Source: CAVTWH01 sp963850915
Lineage (GTDB): Bacteria > Actinomycetota > Actinomycetes > Mycobacteriales > Micromonosporaceae
Assembly (NCBI GenBank): GCA_963850915.1
Contig: CAWKND010000006.1
Span: forward strand, 62,001 to 126,000
DNA: 64,000 nucleotides
Reading direction: 5' to 3'
Positions 18,269 to 26,979 of this stretch are shown one piece after another; positions within the stretch are counted from its first letter, which is position 1, and each line of letters opens with the position of its first letter. A program made the translations under genes and the position numbers. The notes beneath the pieces are model-generated. The model was not told where the DNA came from, made no database searches, and saw only the letters and a program-made list of their open reading frames with translations.

Positions 18269-18982
18269 TCACGGCTGGCCGACCGGTACCTCCACCCGGG
18301 CCGTCGGGGTACCGGCCGCCGCGCGCACCGCGCGGGTCTCCCGGACGATCCGGCTCAGCCCGACCGCCGCGATCCACAGCAGCGACACCAGGTACGGCAG
18401 CGGGTTGTAGTTGGTCGGGTCGGTGACGCCCAGAATCGGTGTCACCAGCCCCAATCCGCCCAGCACAATGCCGATCCAGGCCAAGGCCCGCGGCAACGCC
18501 CGGCTGCCCAGCGCGCTGAGGGAGGCGGCGAGGACGAAGGCCGCCATGGTGAGGCCGGTGATCACGAAGGCACCGTTGTTGAGGTCGACCAGGGCGCGGG
18601 CGATTTCTGGCGTCAACTCGGCCTTGTGGGCGTACGCCGCGGCGAGCGCCGCACCGGAGCCGAGTTTGACCCCGAGGTCGGTGGCGGCGGCCACCAGTAC
18701 CGTCGCCGCGAGCCAGCCCCCGTTCTCCCGCTCGGCACTGCGCAGTACCCGGTAGAGGTACCCGGCGAAGAACATCAGCGCGATGAACCCGAGCAGCTCC
18801 AGCGCTATCCCGAGCTGGTTGGCCAGCCCGGGTACCCGCTGGATGTTGGCCAGCGCGGTGGCCGGGCTGTCGCCGGCCGCCTGGCCACTGTCGGCCAGCT
18901 CGTTGCCGGCGATGGTGCATACGGTGAAGACCAGTGCGGCCGCGGCGCCGAGCCGGCCGAGCCGAAGTACGTTCGTGGACAT
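18269..18982 (-). CDS. DUF4386-like membrane protein
   Basis: 237 residues with six to seven membrane helices and almost no soluble part. The pattern NELADSG...LANIQRVPGLANQLG after helix 1, the helix GIALELLGFIALMFFAGYLYRVL, and the late LPYLVSLLWIAAVGLSRI resemble DUF4386 proteins of actinobacteria. ATG 18982 is preferred to the start three codons upstream. Function unknown; single-gene unit. Confidence 0.75.
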   Translation of the reverse strand: MSTNVLRLGRLGAAAALVFTVCTIAGNELADSGQAAGDSPATALANIQRVPGLANQLGIALELLGFIALMFFAGYLYRVLRSAERENGGWLAATVLVAAATDLGVKLGSGAALAAAYAHKAELTPEIARALVDLNNGAFVITGLTMAAFVLAASLSALGSRALPRALAWIGIVLGGLGLVTPILGVTDPTNYNPLPYLVSLLWIAAVGLSRIVRETRAVRAAAGTPTARVEVPVGQP

Positions 18983-19185
18983 CCGGATCACTCCTTCGAA
19001 GTCGGTACCATCGCGGCGAGCCTCGCGCGTGGATGTCCCGGCGTCATGGTGTGCCGGTCCCGGCCGGGCGGGAATTCGCGCGGCGCAGCCGAATCCCGGC
19101 CGCCCGGGACACCGGACTCATGACGGCGGGACAGGGCAGCGCGAACTCTCTGGTGGACAAGCACTTCCTCACGAAGGAGTACCCG

Positions 19186-19665
19186 ATGTCCACCACCAAC
19201 CTCGACGTCGCGACAGCACCGGCGCAGGCAGGCGTCCGGATCCTGCCGGCGGCGATCGGTACCGTCGTGGTCGCCGCCCTCAGCTCGTTCTACGGTGCCT
19301 ACGGCGATCCGCACCCGCAGTCGTCCCAGGAGCACGGTGTGCCGGTCGTGATCGGCATCGGCGTGGTACTGGCTGGTCTGATCTTCGGCCTGCTCGTCCC
19401 GTGGGCCGGCCGTACGGTCTCCCGCGCGGCCGGCTTCGGCCTGGCGCTGAGCCTGGTCGGGCTGGTCACCATCCCGGTCATCTTCTGGAGCGGGTTCGGT
19501 GTCATCGTCGCCGGCGCGGGCGCCCTGCTCGGCCTGCAGGCCCGCCGCACAGCCGCCCGGGCCGGCCGGGCCAGCGGGCTGGGTACGACCGCCGCCGTCC
19601 TCGGGGTGATCGCCATGGTCGCCTCGACCGCCCTGCTCGTTCTCGGAAATACCGTGCTGGCCTGA
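19186..19665 (+). CDS. Small four-helix membrane protein
   Basis: 159 residues: a short soluble N-terminus (MSTTNLDVATAPAQAG), then four predicted membrane helices separated by short loops, one with an Arg/Ala-rich cytoplasmic stretch (RRTAARAGRASG). ATG 19186 is preceded by AAGGAG at the right distance; the longer open frame upstream lacks a ribosome site. I do not recognise a family. It precedes the two-component system by about 80 bases and could be its target or co-transcribed. Confidence 0.75.
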   Translation: MSTTNLDVATAPAQAGVRILPAAIGTVVVAALSSFYGAYGDPHPQSSQEHGVPVVIGIGVVLAGLIFGLLVPWAGRTVSRAAGFGLALSLVGLVTIPVIFWSGFGVIVAGAGALLGLQARRTAARAGRASGLGTTAAVLGVIAMVASTALLVLGNTVLA

Positions 19666-19745
19666 GCTGATGCCGGGTCGGCCGGAGCCGGCCCGTGCTG
19701 AAATACAGTGCTCGCCTGGGCTCGGCGACAACGGAGGGCGGGACG

Positions 19746-21761
19746 GTGAAGCAGCAAACGGCGTTCTGGCGGGATCGGCTGCGTAGCGCGGGCGGTCCCG
19801 CCACCGTCGCGGTGACGATCGCGCTCTTCGGCGCGGCGCTGGTCCTCGGCGCGGTCGACGATCGGATCCGCCAGGTACTACCCGGGGCGGTGGGGGTCGC
19901 GTTCGCGGTCGTCGGCGCGGTCATCCTGCGGTACCGGCCAGGCAACCGGATCGGCTGGCTGCTGTGTGTGGGTTCGCTGCCGTTGGCGGTACTCAACGCG
20001 GGCCTGGCGTACGCCTACCACGACGTCATCGTCGCGCCCGGTTCGCTGCCCGCTGCCACCGCTGTCGAGGCGGTCGTCAACGTCCTGCCACTGCTCGGCC
20101 TTGGGCTGCTCGTCGCCATACTCCCGCAGCTGTTCCCGACCGGTACGCCGGTGTCCCGCCGCTGGCGGCCGGTGCTCTGGGCCGGCTGGGCGTTCGTGGT
20201 GACGGGTACGGTCTCCAACGCCTTCATCCCCCAGCAGATCCAGGGCCTGCCCGGCGTACAGAACCCGACCGCGATTCCTGCGGCACAGGACTTCTTCGGC
20301 GCGCTGCAGGCGGTCGCGCTGCTCTGCCTCGTGGTCGCGGTCGTCGCCGGCGTCGCCGGGCTGGTGGTGCGCTGGCGGCGCTCCCGGGGCGACGAACGCC
20401 AGCAGATCAAGTGGTTCATCGCCGGGACAGCGCCGGTGCTGGTACCGATGGCGCTGCACGACCGGTACCCGACCGTTGCCGGCGCCTTCATCGCCCTGCT
20501 GCTGACCCTCATCCCGGTCACCATCGGGGTCGCCGTACTCCGCTACCGCCTCTACGACCTGGACCTGGTACTCAACCGGGTACTGGTCTACCTGACGCTG
20601 AGCGCGATGACCGCGGCGGTGTACCTGGCGATCGTGGTCGGCTCCGAGATGGTGGTCGGCGCCGGGCACGGGCTGGGCGTACAGGTCGCGGCCACAATCG
20701 TTGCGGCAGCGGTGTTCCAGCCACTGCGACTGCGCATCCAGCGCGGTGTCGACCGGCTCTTCTTCGGCGACCGGGCCCGCCCGTACGACGCGCTGACCCG
20801 GCTCGGCCGCACCCTCGAGCACGCGCCCGAGCCGGCAGCCGTACCGGGCATGGTGGTCGCCTCGGTCGCCGATGCGCTGCGCGTGCCGTACGCCGGAATC
20901 GAGTTCGTACTGGCCGATGGCGCGGTGGTCGCGGCCGAGCACGGGGTAGCGGTCAACGATCCCGACCGGTTCCCGATGATCTACCAGGACGAGACGATCG
21001 GGCATCTCGTGGTGAGCCGGCGCGGCCCGGGCGAGAAGTTCAGCGCCGCCGACCTGCGGCTGCTGACGGATCTGGCCCGGCAGGCCGGCGTGGCCACGCA
21101 CGCCTCCCGGGTCACCACGGCGCTGCAGCAGGCCCGGCTGGCCCTGGTCACCGCCCGCGAGGAGGAGCGCCGCCGGCTGCGCCGCGACCTGCACGACGGT
21201 CTCGGGCCGGCGCTGGCCGGTGTCACCCTCGGCCTGCACGCCACGCAGGCCACGATTCCGCGTGACCAAGGCAAGGCCGCCGGTATGCTCGCCACCATCG
21301 AAACCCAGGTCGAAGACGCGATCCGCGACATCCGACGGCTGGTGTACGGGCTGCGCCCACCGGCCCTGGACGAGTACGGCCTGACCCGGGCGCTGCAGCA
21401 GTACGCCGCCACGCTCGAGGGCGGCAGCCGGCTCGCCATCACGGTCAGCGCACCCGACGCCGGCCTCGGTGAGCTACCCGCCGCGGTCGAGGTGGCCGCC
21501 TACCGGATCGCCACCGAAGCCATGACGAACGTGGCCCGCCACGCGCACGCCACCCGGTGCGAGGTGACTCTGCGCTGCGACGGCGCACTGCACCTCGACA
21601 TCAGCGACGACGGGCGGGGCATCCCGGCCGGTACCCCCGCCGGGGTCGGGCTGACCGCGATGCGCGAACGCGCGGCCGAACTCGGCGGCCACATCCACCT
21701 CGCGTCCGACGCGGCCGGTACCCGCATCGCCACCCACCTACCTATGCCGGAGCCGTCGTGA
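19746..21761 (+). CDS. NarL-type sensor histidine kinase with multi-helix N-terminus
   Basis: 671 residues: seven to eight membrane helices (residues ~15-330), a GAF-like segment (~345-450), then the HisKA_3 motif EERRRLRRDLHDGLGPAL with phospho-acceptor His483, and HATPase_c (NVARHAHA N-box; DDGRGIP, GVGLTAMRERAAELGG). GTG 19746 follows a GGAGGGCGGG ribosome site. The last codons overlap the response-regulator start (GTGA). The sensed signal is unknown; the long membrane region suggests a lipophilic or envelope cue. Confidence 0.94.
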   Translation: MKQQTAFWRDRLRSAGGPATVAVTIALFGAALVLGAVDDRIRQVLPGAVGVAFAVVGAVILRYRPGNRIGWLLCVGSLPLAVLNAGLAYAYHDVIVAPGSLPAATAVEAVVNVLPLLGLGLLVAILPQLFPTGTPVSRRWRPVLWAGWAFVVTGTVSNAFIPQQIQGLPGVQNPTAIPAAQDFFGALQAVALLCLVVAVVAGVAGLVVRWRRSRGDERQQIKWFIAGTAPVLVPMALHDRYPTVAGAFIALLLTLIPVTIGVAVLRYRLYDLDLVLNRVLVYLTLSAMTAAVYLAIVVGSEMVVGAGHGLGVQVAATIVAAAVFQPLRLRIQRGVDRLFFGDRARPYDALTRLGRTLEHAPEPAAVPGMVVASVADALRVPYAGIEFVLADGAVVAAEHGVAVNDPDRFPMIYQDETIGHLVVSRRGPGEKFSAADLRLLTDLARQAGVATHASRVTTALQQARLALVTAREEERRRLRRDLHDGLGPALAGVTLGLHATQATIPRDQGKAAGMLATIETQVEDAIRDIRRLVYGLRPPALDEYGLTRALQQYAATLEGGSRLAITVSAPDAGLGELPAAVEVAAYRIATEAMTNVARHAHATRCEVTLRCDGALHLDISDDGRGIPAGTPAGVGLTAMRERAAELGGHIHLASDAAGTRIATHLPMPEPS

Positions 21762-22414
21762 CCGAGCCACTACGCGTCGTCGTAGCCGACGACCACCCGG
21801 TCTTCCGCAGTGGCCTGCAGGCACTGCTCGGCGTCGAGCCGGGCATCGAGGTGGTCGGTGAGGCGCAGACCGGGCTGGAGGCGGTTCAGCTCGCGGGCGC
21901 CCTGCAGCCGGATGTCGTGCTGATGGACCTGCACATGCCCGAACTCGACGGCGTCGCCGCCACCAAACAGATCACCCAGGACAGCCCGCACATCGCCGTG
22001 CTCGTGTTCACCATGTTCGACGATGACGACTCGGTATTCGCCGCGATGCGCGCCGGCGCCCGCGGGTACCTGCTGAAAGGCACCAACCAGGCGGAGGTGG
22101 TACGCGCCGTGCACCTGGTCGGCTCGGGCGGCGCGCTGTTCGGCCCGGCCGTCGCGCAGCGGGTCATCGAGTTCTTCGCCCGTCCCCGGCCGAGCGGCGT
22201 CGCCGTGGCGTTCCCGCAACTGACCGACCGGGAGAACGAGATCCTCGATCTCGTGGCCCAGGGCCAGTCCAACGCCACGATCGCCAACCGGCTGCGGATC
22301 AGCGACAAGACGGTACGCAACCACGTCTCCAACATCTTCACCAAACTCGCCGTAGCCGACCGCGCGCAGGCGATCGTCCGCGCCCGGGACGCGGGTCTCG
22401 GCCAGCGACACTGA
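21758..22414 (+). CDS. NarL/FixJ family response regulator
   Basis: 218 residues: receiver domain with acidic pair DD (11-12), phospho-acceptor Asp57 in VVLMDLHMPE, and a conserved Lys in GYLLKG; then a LuxR-type HTH (LTDRENEILDLVAQGQSNATIANRL, DKTVRNHVSNIFTKL). It is the cognate partner of the overlapping upstream kinase and should activate or repress targets when phosphorylated. No obvious output gene sits immediately downstream; the following gene is convergent. Confidence 0.95.
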   Translation: MTEPLRVVVADDHPVFRSGLQALLGVEPGIEVVGEAQTGLEAVQLAGALQPDVVLMDLHMPELDGVAATKQITQDSPHIAVLVFTMFDDDDSVFAAMRAGARGYLLKGTNQAEVVRAVHLVGSGGALFGPAVAQRVIEFFARPRPSGVAVAFPQLTDRENEILDLVAQGQSNATIANRLRISDKTVRNHVSNIFTKLAVADRAQAIVRARDAGLGQRH

Positions 22415-22460
22415 CGCCGGCTTGTCCGCGCGGTGCCACGCAGTGGGTAGCCTCGGTGAT

Positions 22461-22492
22461 CTGCGCCGCCTGGCGAGGAGTCAGCGGCGCAG
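22461..22492. terminator. Convergent hairpin between response regulator and sigma factor genes
   Basis: CTGCGCCGC (22461-22469) pairs perfectly with GCGGCGCAG (22484-22492) around a 14-base loop. The right arm overlaps the last codons of the sigma gene. Its position between two convergent genes suits a bidirectional terminator, though there is no T run. Confidence 0.5.
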
Positions 22493-23365
22493 GGTGGTCT
22501 CCCGCTGCATGTGCGACAGCTTCGCGGGGTTACGCACGGCGTAGAGCCCGGTGATGAGGCCGTCGTCGATGCGGAGCGTGATGACCGTGTCGACCTCGCC
22601 GTCCACTCGGAGTACCAGTGCCGGGTAGCCGTTGATCTGGGCCGGCTGTAGTGACATCGCAGCGATCCTGTCCCGGCTGGCGGCCAAGATGCGAGCCACC
22701 TTGCCGGCTCCGGTGACGGGCCGCAGTACGGCTTGTTTGACACCGCCGCCGTCGCCGAGGAGTACGACGTCGGGTGCGAGGATGTCGAGCAGCCCCTGTA
22801 CATCGCCGGTCTCGACGGCCCGCTGGAACGCCTCGAGCGCACTTCGGGTCTGGGCGGGTGAAACCATTTCGCGTGGCCGGCGCGCGGCGACGTGGGCTCG
22901 GGCCCGGTGGGCGATCTGGCGGACCGCGTCCGGAGTCTTCTCGACGGCCTCGGCGATCTCGTCGTAGGGAAGATCGAACACTTCGCGGAGTACGAACACC
23001 GCCCGCTCGGTCGGGTTGAGCGTCTCCAGTACCAGCAGCATCGCCATCGAGACGCTCTCCGCCAGCTCGACATCCTCGGCGATGTCGGGCGTGGTCAGCA
23101 GCGGCTCCGGTAGCCAGGATCCGACGTAGGACTCCTTGCGGCGGCCCAGCGTACGCAGCCGGCTGAGCGCCTGGCGGGTGGTGATCCGGACCAGGTACGC
23201 GCGCTGGTCGCGCACCGTCTCCAGGTCGACGCCCACCCACCGCAGCCAGGTCTCCTGGAGGACGTCCTCGGCGTCGGCGGCCGAGCCGAGCATCTCGTAG
23301 GCGACGGTGAAGAGCAGGTTTCGGTGGGTGACAAAGACTTCGGTGGCGGGGTCTGGGCTGCTCAT
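22481..23365 (-). CDS. sigJ: ECF41 (SigJ-like) RNA polymerase sigma factor with SnoaL-like C-terminal domain
   Basis: 294 residues: sigma region 2 (LLFTVAYEMLGSAADAEDVLQETWLRW), region 4 (LNPTERAVFVLREVFDLPYDEIAEAV), then a ~100-residue SnoaL/NTF2-like extension with the DGGG motif and a RNPAKLSH tail, both hallmarks of ECF41. In this group the extension takes the place of a separate anti-sigma factor. ATG 23365 is chosen because the longer frame would start inside its own promoter. A perfect ECF41-type promoter lies upstream, predicting autoregulation. Confidence 0.93.
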   Translation of the reverse strand: MSSPDPATEVFVTHRNLLFTVAYEMLGSAADAEDVLQETWLRWVGVDLETVRDQRAYLVRITTRQALSRLRTLGRRKESYVGSWLPEPLLTTPDIAEDVELAESVSMAMLLVLETLNPTERAVFVLREVFDLPYDEIAEAVEKTPDAVRQIAHRARAHVAARRPREMVSPAQTRSALEAFQRAVETGDVQGLLDILAPDVVLLGDGGGVKQAVLRPVTGAGKVARILAASRDRIAAMSLQPAQINGYPALVLRVDGEVDTVITLRIDDGLITGLYAVRNPAKLSHMQRETTLRR

Positions 23366-23442
23366 GACCGCGTCCCCGGCATCCGGTAGGTGCTGGCCAT
23401 AAGCGGCTCCTGCCTGCTCGATCTCGACTGCGTCGCTCACCA

Positions 23443-23469
23443 GACGCCGCCCCACCACATCCTGTGACA
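23443..23469 (-). promoter_or_regulatory. ECF41-type promoter of the sigma gene
   Basis: On the minus strand TGTCACA (23469-23463), exactly 16 bases, then CGTC (23446-23443). This is the published ECF41 consensus TGTCACA-N16-CGTC with no mismatch. It is about 78 bases upstream of the sigma start codon. Confidence 0.8.
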
Positions 23470-23503
23470 TCAGGTGCCTGTGACGGGCATCACCCAGCGC
23501 AGC

Positions 23504-23530
23504 TGTCACAGGACCGAAGCCACCAGCATC
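23504..23530 (+). promoter_or_regulatory. ECF41-type promoter of the DoxX-like gene
   Basis: TGTCACA (23504-23510), exactly 16 bases, then CATC (23527-23530): one mismatch from the ECF41 consensus. It drives rightward, away from the sigma gene, toward the DoxX-like gene 60 bases on. Confidence 0.7.
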
Positions 23531-23590
23531 TCCTGCTCGACCCTCTCCACCTTCGCACCGGAGTCATCGAGACCCGCAAGGGAGAAGCCC

Positions 23591-23974
23591 GTGAACATCG
23601 CTCTGTGGATCGCTGCCGTACTGCTGGCCGTGGTCGCACTCGTCGGCGGCGTCAGCAAAACGTTCGTACCCAAGGAAAAACTAGCCGAAGCACCCGGCGG
23701 GGGATGGACCGAACACGCCAGCGTCGGCTTCGTCAAAACCCTCGGGGTCCTCGAACTACTGGCCGCGGTTGGGCTGATCCTGCCCGCCGTCCTGGACATC
23801 GCACCGGTCATGGTGCCGGTTACCGCCAGCTGCTGGATCCTGCTGATGATCGGCGCGGTGATTACCCATCTCCGCAACGGCGAGGCCAAGATCATCGTGC
23901 TGAACCTGGCCTATCTCGTACTCGCTGCCTACATAGCCTGGGGTCGATTCGGACCTTGGTCCTTCACCGGCTAG
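23591..23974 (+). CDS. DoxX-like membrane protein
   Basis: 127 residues with four membrane helices; after helix 1 comes SKTFVPKEKLAEAP, followed by EHASVGFVKTLGVLELLAAVGLILP, the DoxX-family signature. GTG 23591 follows GGGAGAAG. DoxX-like proteins are frequent partners of ECF41 sigma factors and have been tied to thiol/redox stress in mycobacteria. Being divergent from the sigma gene and preceded by a matching promoter, it is the likely direct target. Confidence 0.88.
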   Translation: MNIALWIAAVLLAVVALVGGVSKTFVPKEKLAEAPGGGWTEHASVGFVKTLGVLELLAAVGLILPAVLDIAPVMVPVTASCWILLMIGAVITHLRNGEAKIIVLNLAYLVLAAYIAWGRFGPWSFTG

Positions 23975-23987
23975 ACGACGACCGAAG

Positions 23988-24007
23988 GGGCGGCGGGCGC
24001 CCGTTTT
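23988..24007 (+). terminator. Intrinsic terminator-like hairpin after the DoxX gene
   Basis: GGGCG, a five-base loop GCGGG, CGCCC, then G and four T. It starts 14 bases after the DoxX stop and is one of the few hairpins in the window with a T run. Confidence 0.5.
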
Positions 24008-24040
24008 CTCGACGCCGCGGAGTCTGCATCACTGGTATCT

Positions 24041-24055
24041 GACAACACTGTTGTC
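24041..24055. promoter_or_regulatory. Palindrome GACAACACTGTTGTC before the GNAT gene
   Basis: Perfect seven-base inverted repeat around one base, with flanking CTGACA/TGACAG enlarging the symmetry. It lies 28 bases upstream of the GNAT start and looks like an operator. No regulator gene is adjacent. Confidence 0.5.
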
Positions 24056-24082
24056 TGACAGCTCTGTGCGGGGGAGTACGAG

Positions 24083-24610
24083 ATGGGAAAGATCGTCAGG
24101 CCTGAGTCGATGAGACTTGCCGAGCCGCCCCGGCTTGGGCAGCCGACAACCGCGGTTCGCGACTCGTGGTTGGCGGGCGAGCGTGCAGACGTCGGAGACG
24201 ACGACGAATCCGCCGCGATCCTCGACGAGGCCGCCAAGGATTTCGACGGCTTCGTCGCCCGGCGGCAGGGTGTCCCAACGATGTGGGGCGTACCAACCAC
24301 CGTCCTGTGGTACACCTCCGGCCCGCACTACATCGGTGAACTCGTCATCCGGCACGAGCTGACCGCGGCCCTTCTCCAGTCGGGTGGGCACATCGGCTAC
24401 AGCGTCGCCACGCCCTGGCGCCGGCAGGGCCACGCGACCCGCATGCTCGCGGACGGGCTGACCGAATGCCGCCGGCTGGGACTCGACCGGGTACTGCTGA
24501 CCTGTGGCAGTGACAATGAGGGGTCCCGTCGGGTCATCCTCGCCAACGGCGGTGTCTTCGAGGAACAGGCAAATGGCGAGGACCGGTTCCGGATAACGGT
24601 CGGGGGCTAG
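24083..24610 (+). CDS. GNAT family N-acetyltransferase
   Basis: 175 residues. The acetyl-CoA loop is VATPWRRQGHATRMLADGL (R/Q-x-x-G-x-A pattern) after strand GGHIGYSV, and the C-terminal part SDNEGSRRVILANGGVFEEQ is typical of GNAT enzymes acting on small molecules or amino groups. ATG 24083 has GGGGGAGTACGAG upstream. The preceding palindrome suggests regulated expression. Its stop overlaps the stop of the convergent NmrA remnant. Confidence 0.88.
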   Translation: MGKIVRPESMRLAEPPRLGQPTTAVRDSWLAGERADVGDDDESAAILDEAAKDFDGFVARRQGVPTMWGVPTTVLWYTSGPHYIGELVIRHELTAALLQSGGHIGYSVATPWRRQGHATRMLADGLTECRRLGLDRVLLTCGSDNEGSRRVILANGGVFEEQANGEDRFRITVGG

Positions 24611-25056
24611 CTACTCAGCCCCGGCGCGGCCGGCCGGGAGGTTACCGACTGGGACTGGTACCCGCCGGCACGCACCGTACGGACGATGTGGTCGTGTACC
24701 GATCGCGGCGCGGTGGGTAGCAACGTGGTCAGCTCGGTGTCGCTGGCCTCCAGGACGCCGGCGACGGCGTTGGCGAACAACGACATCGCGTGGCCGAGCT
24801 GGTAGGGCTCGAGGACGGTGCCGTGCAGCGCCGCCCGGGTGTCGAACAGCGAGCGGCTTCGGTAGGTGATGGTCCGTCCGAGGACACCAGTCAACACCTC
24901 GGCGATGTCGTCGCCCCCGATCGAGGTGACCCCCTCGAGCTCGTACGTCCGGCCCGCGTGCCGGCTGCGGCCAACCGCCGCGAGATCGCGCTGCGTCTCG
25001 GCCGCCACCCGTACGGCCACATCCGCGAGGTCCTCCTTGGCGACGACGGACACCCC
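24607..25056 (-). pseudogene. NmrA-like NAD(P)-binding protein, N-terminally truncated
   Basis: Only the last ~150 residues remain: KEDLADVAVRVAAE, then HAGRTYELEGVTSIGGDDIAEVLTGVLGR, as in QorB/NmrA-type quinone or nucleotide-sensing reductases, which are normally about 280 residues and start with a GxxGxxG Rossmann loop. That loop and the first half are absent. The missing end faces an equally beheaded HxlR gene; such pairs are normally divergent neighbours, so one deletion has removed both 5' ends and the promoter between them. Confidence 0.75.
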
Positions 25057-25061
25057 GGCCG

Positions 25062-25307
25062 CAGCGCATGCTCACCGTCACCACCAAACGGCTCTGCCGC
25101 GACGGTCTGGTGGAGCGGATCGCCTACCCAACCATCCCGCCCCAGGTGGAGTACCGGCTAACCGCGATGGGGGCCAGCCTGGCCGGCATGGTTTCCGGCC
25201 TCGCCGACTGGTCCCGCGACCACAAGGACGCCATCGCCGACGCGCGAAGCCAATGGGACGCCGTCCACACCGACAGCGAGGTGACAGCGCCCACACCGGT
25301 ACGATGA
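25062..25307 (+). pseudogene. HxlR family regulator, N-terminally truncated
   Basis: The frame gives QRMLTVTTKRLCRDGLVER then YPTIPPQVEYRLTAMGASLA, the recognition helix and wing of HxlR winged-helix regulators, but the first ~40-45 residues (with the conserved Cys and first helices) are missing. ATG 25068 could start a fragment but not a working DNA-binding domain. The junction with the NmrA remnant falls between about 25054 and 25062. Confidence 0.75.
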
Positions 25308-25384
25308 TCATGGTTGCCATGGTCGGCCGCCGTACGTACCTTCAGCGATGTTCGTGACGCACCCTGCCCCGAGTGTGAGGACAT

Positions 25385-26884
25385 ATGGCCGAGCTCACTA
25401 CCGATGACCGGCGCCCCGCCGATGACCGCCTCCCTGTTCTGGTCTGGGTCATCGCCGCCGCGTTTGTCGCCATCGAACTGGCGTTCAGCGCCGGCTACGG
25501 CTTCCAGCAGGACGAGCTCTACTTCATCCAGGCCGGCCGCCACCTCGCCTTCGGCTACGTCGACCAGCCGCCGCTCGCCCCGCTCCTGACCCGGCTGGCC
25601 ACGATGATCGGCGGTACGAATCCGACCGCCGTACGCACGCTTCCGGCCCTGGAGGGCGGCGCGATCATCGTGCTGGCCGCTCGACAGGCCGTCATTTTCG
25701 GCGCCGGGCGCATCGGTCGCATCCTGGCCGCCCTCTGCCTGGCCGGCGCACCGGTACTGCTGGGCGCCGTCCACATCGGCAACACCACGCCGCCGGCGCT
25801 GCTGACCTGGACGCTGGTCGTGCTGTGCGTGAGTACCGCGATCGCCCGGGACAGGCCCCGGTGGTGGCTCGGCGCGGGCCTCGCCGCCGGCCTCGGCCTG
25901 CAGACCAACAACCTGATCGCGCTGCTGCTGCTGGCCCTCACGATCGGCCTGCTGGCCACCCGCCGGTTCGACATTCTGGGTACCCGCTGGCCGTGGCTGG
26001 GCGCCGCGATCGCCGTGGTCCTGTGGGCGCCGAACGTGGTGTGGCAGGCAACGCACGGCTGGCCCCAGTTCGCGATGGCCGCCTCGCTGCACCGGGAGAA
26101 CACCGCCGCCTCCGACTACCTGGGTGGGCTACCGGCACAGGTCATCTACGGCGGCCTGTTCACCATCCCGGTGCTGATCGCCGGCGTCGTACTGCTGTGG
26201 CGTACCCGGGAGCTGCGCTATCTGGCGGTCACGGTCACCGTGGTAGCGGTGTACGTGCTGGCCTGGGTACCCGGAAAGCCGTACTACACCTCAGGTCTGC
26301 TGCCAGCCGTACTCGCGGCCGGATCGGTGGCGACCGAGCGCTGGTTCGCCCGGGGCCGGCGACCACTGGGACGGCGAATTCTCGTCATCGCCGCCATCCT
26401 CGTCGCGACCGCGGTCGAGCTACCGTCGGTGCTGCCTATCTGGCCGGTACGTGACCTGCACGCGCACACGACCAGCGCAGACCTGACCGACATGGTCGGC
26501 TGGCCGGAACTCGCCCGCGCCATCGCGGACGAAAACACCAGGCTCGTCGCGTCCGGCACACCGCCCACGTCGATCTTCACCGGCAACTACGCCGAGGCGG
26601 CCACGCTCGACGTACTCGGCCCGCGCGGACTGCCGCCGGTACTGTCGGGGCACAACGCGTACGGCATGTGGGGGCCCGGTTCAGCATCCGACGCGACGGT
26701 GCTCGCGGTCGATGCCGTGGATCAACTCAAGCCGTACTTCGCGCATTGTCAGCCGCTGGGCACGTTCCACACGCCGTACCTTTTGAACAACGACTTCAAC
26801 AATCTCGACGTGAGCCTCTGTACCGGTCCGACCGCCGACTGGACCAGCCCTGTGGCCCCACCTGACGCACGACGACTAGCGTGA
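25385..26884 (+). CDS. GT39-like (PMT/ArnT family) membrane glycosyltransferase
   Basis: 499 residues, about eleven membrane helices, then a ~130-residue soluble extracytoplasmic tail. The first loop carries the family's acidic motif (FQQDELYFIQAGRHLAFG, then YVDQPPLAPLLTRL), and VPGKPYYTSGLLP is another conserved stretch. Such enzymes transfer sugars from polyprenyl-phosphate donors on the outer face of the membrane to lipids, glycans or proteins. ATG 25385 follows GAGG. Acceptor unknown; no linked glycan genes. Confidence 0.9.
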   Translation: MAELTTDDRRPADDRLPVLVWVIAAAFVAIELAFSAGYGFQQDELYFIQAGRHLAFGYVDQPPLAPLLTRLATMIGGTNPTAVRTLPALEGGAIIVLAARQAVIFGAGRIGRILAALCLAGAPVLLGAVHIGNTTPPALLTWTLVVLCVSTAIARDRPRWWLGAGLAAGLGLQTNNLIALLLLALTIGLLATRRFDILGTRWPWLGAAIAVVLWAPNVVWQATHGWPQFAMAASLHRENTAASDYLGGLPAQVIYGGLFTIPVLIAGVVLLWRTRELRYLAVTVTVVAVYVLAWVPGKPYYTSGLLPAVLAAGSVATERWFARGRRPLGRRILVIAAILVATAVELPSVLPIWPVRDLHAHTTSADLTDMVGWPELARAIADENTRLVASGTPPTSIFTGNYAEAATLDVLGPRGLPPVLSGHNAYGMWGPGSASDATVLAVDAVDQLKPYFAHCQPLGTFHTPYLLNNDFNNLDVSLCTGPTADWTSPVAPPDARRLA

Positions 26885-26979
26885 TCGTGTCGCGTCACAA
26901 CCGCGCCACAACGCCGCTCTGACTCAATGACAGTGGCGGCCCACCGGCCGCACTGGTGCCGAGGCAGGGAACTGGTGTG

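Noticed and set aside
22481..23509. 48-residue N-terminal extension of the sigma factor
   Set aside because: The upstream ATG codons lie at or before the predicted -35/-10 elements, so they would not be transcribed; ATG 23365 fits the family start.
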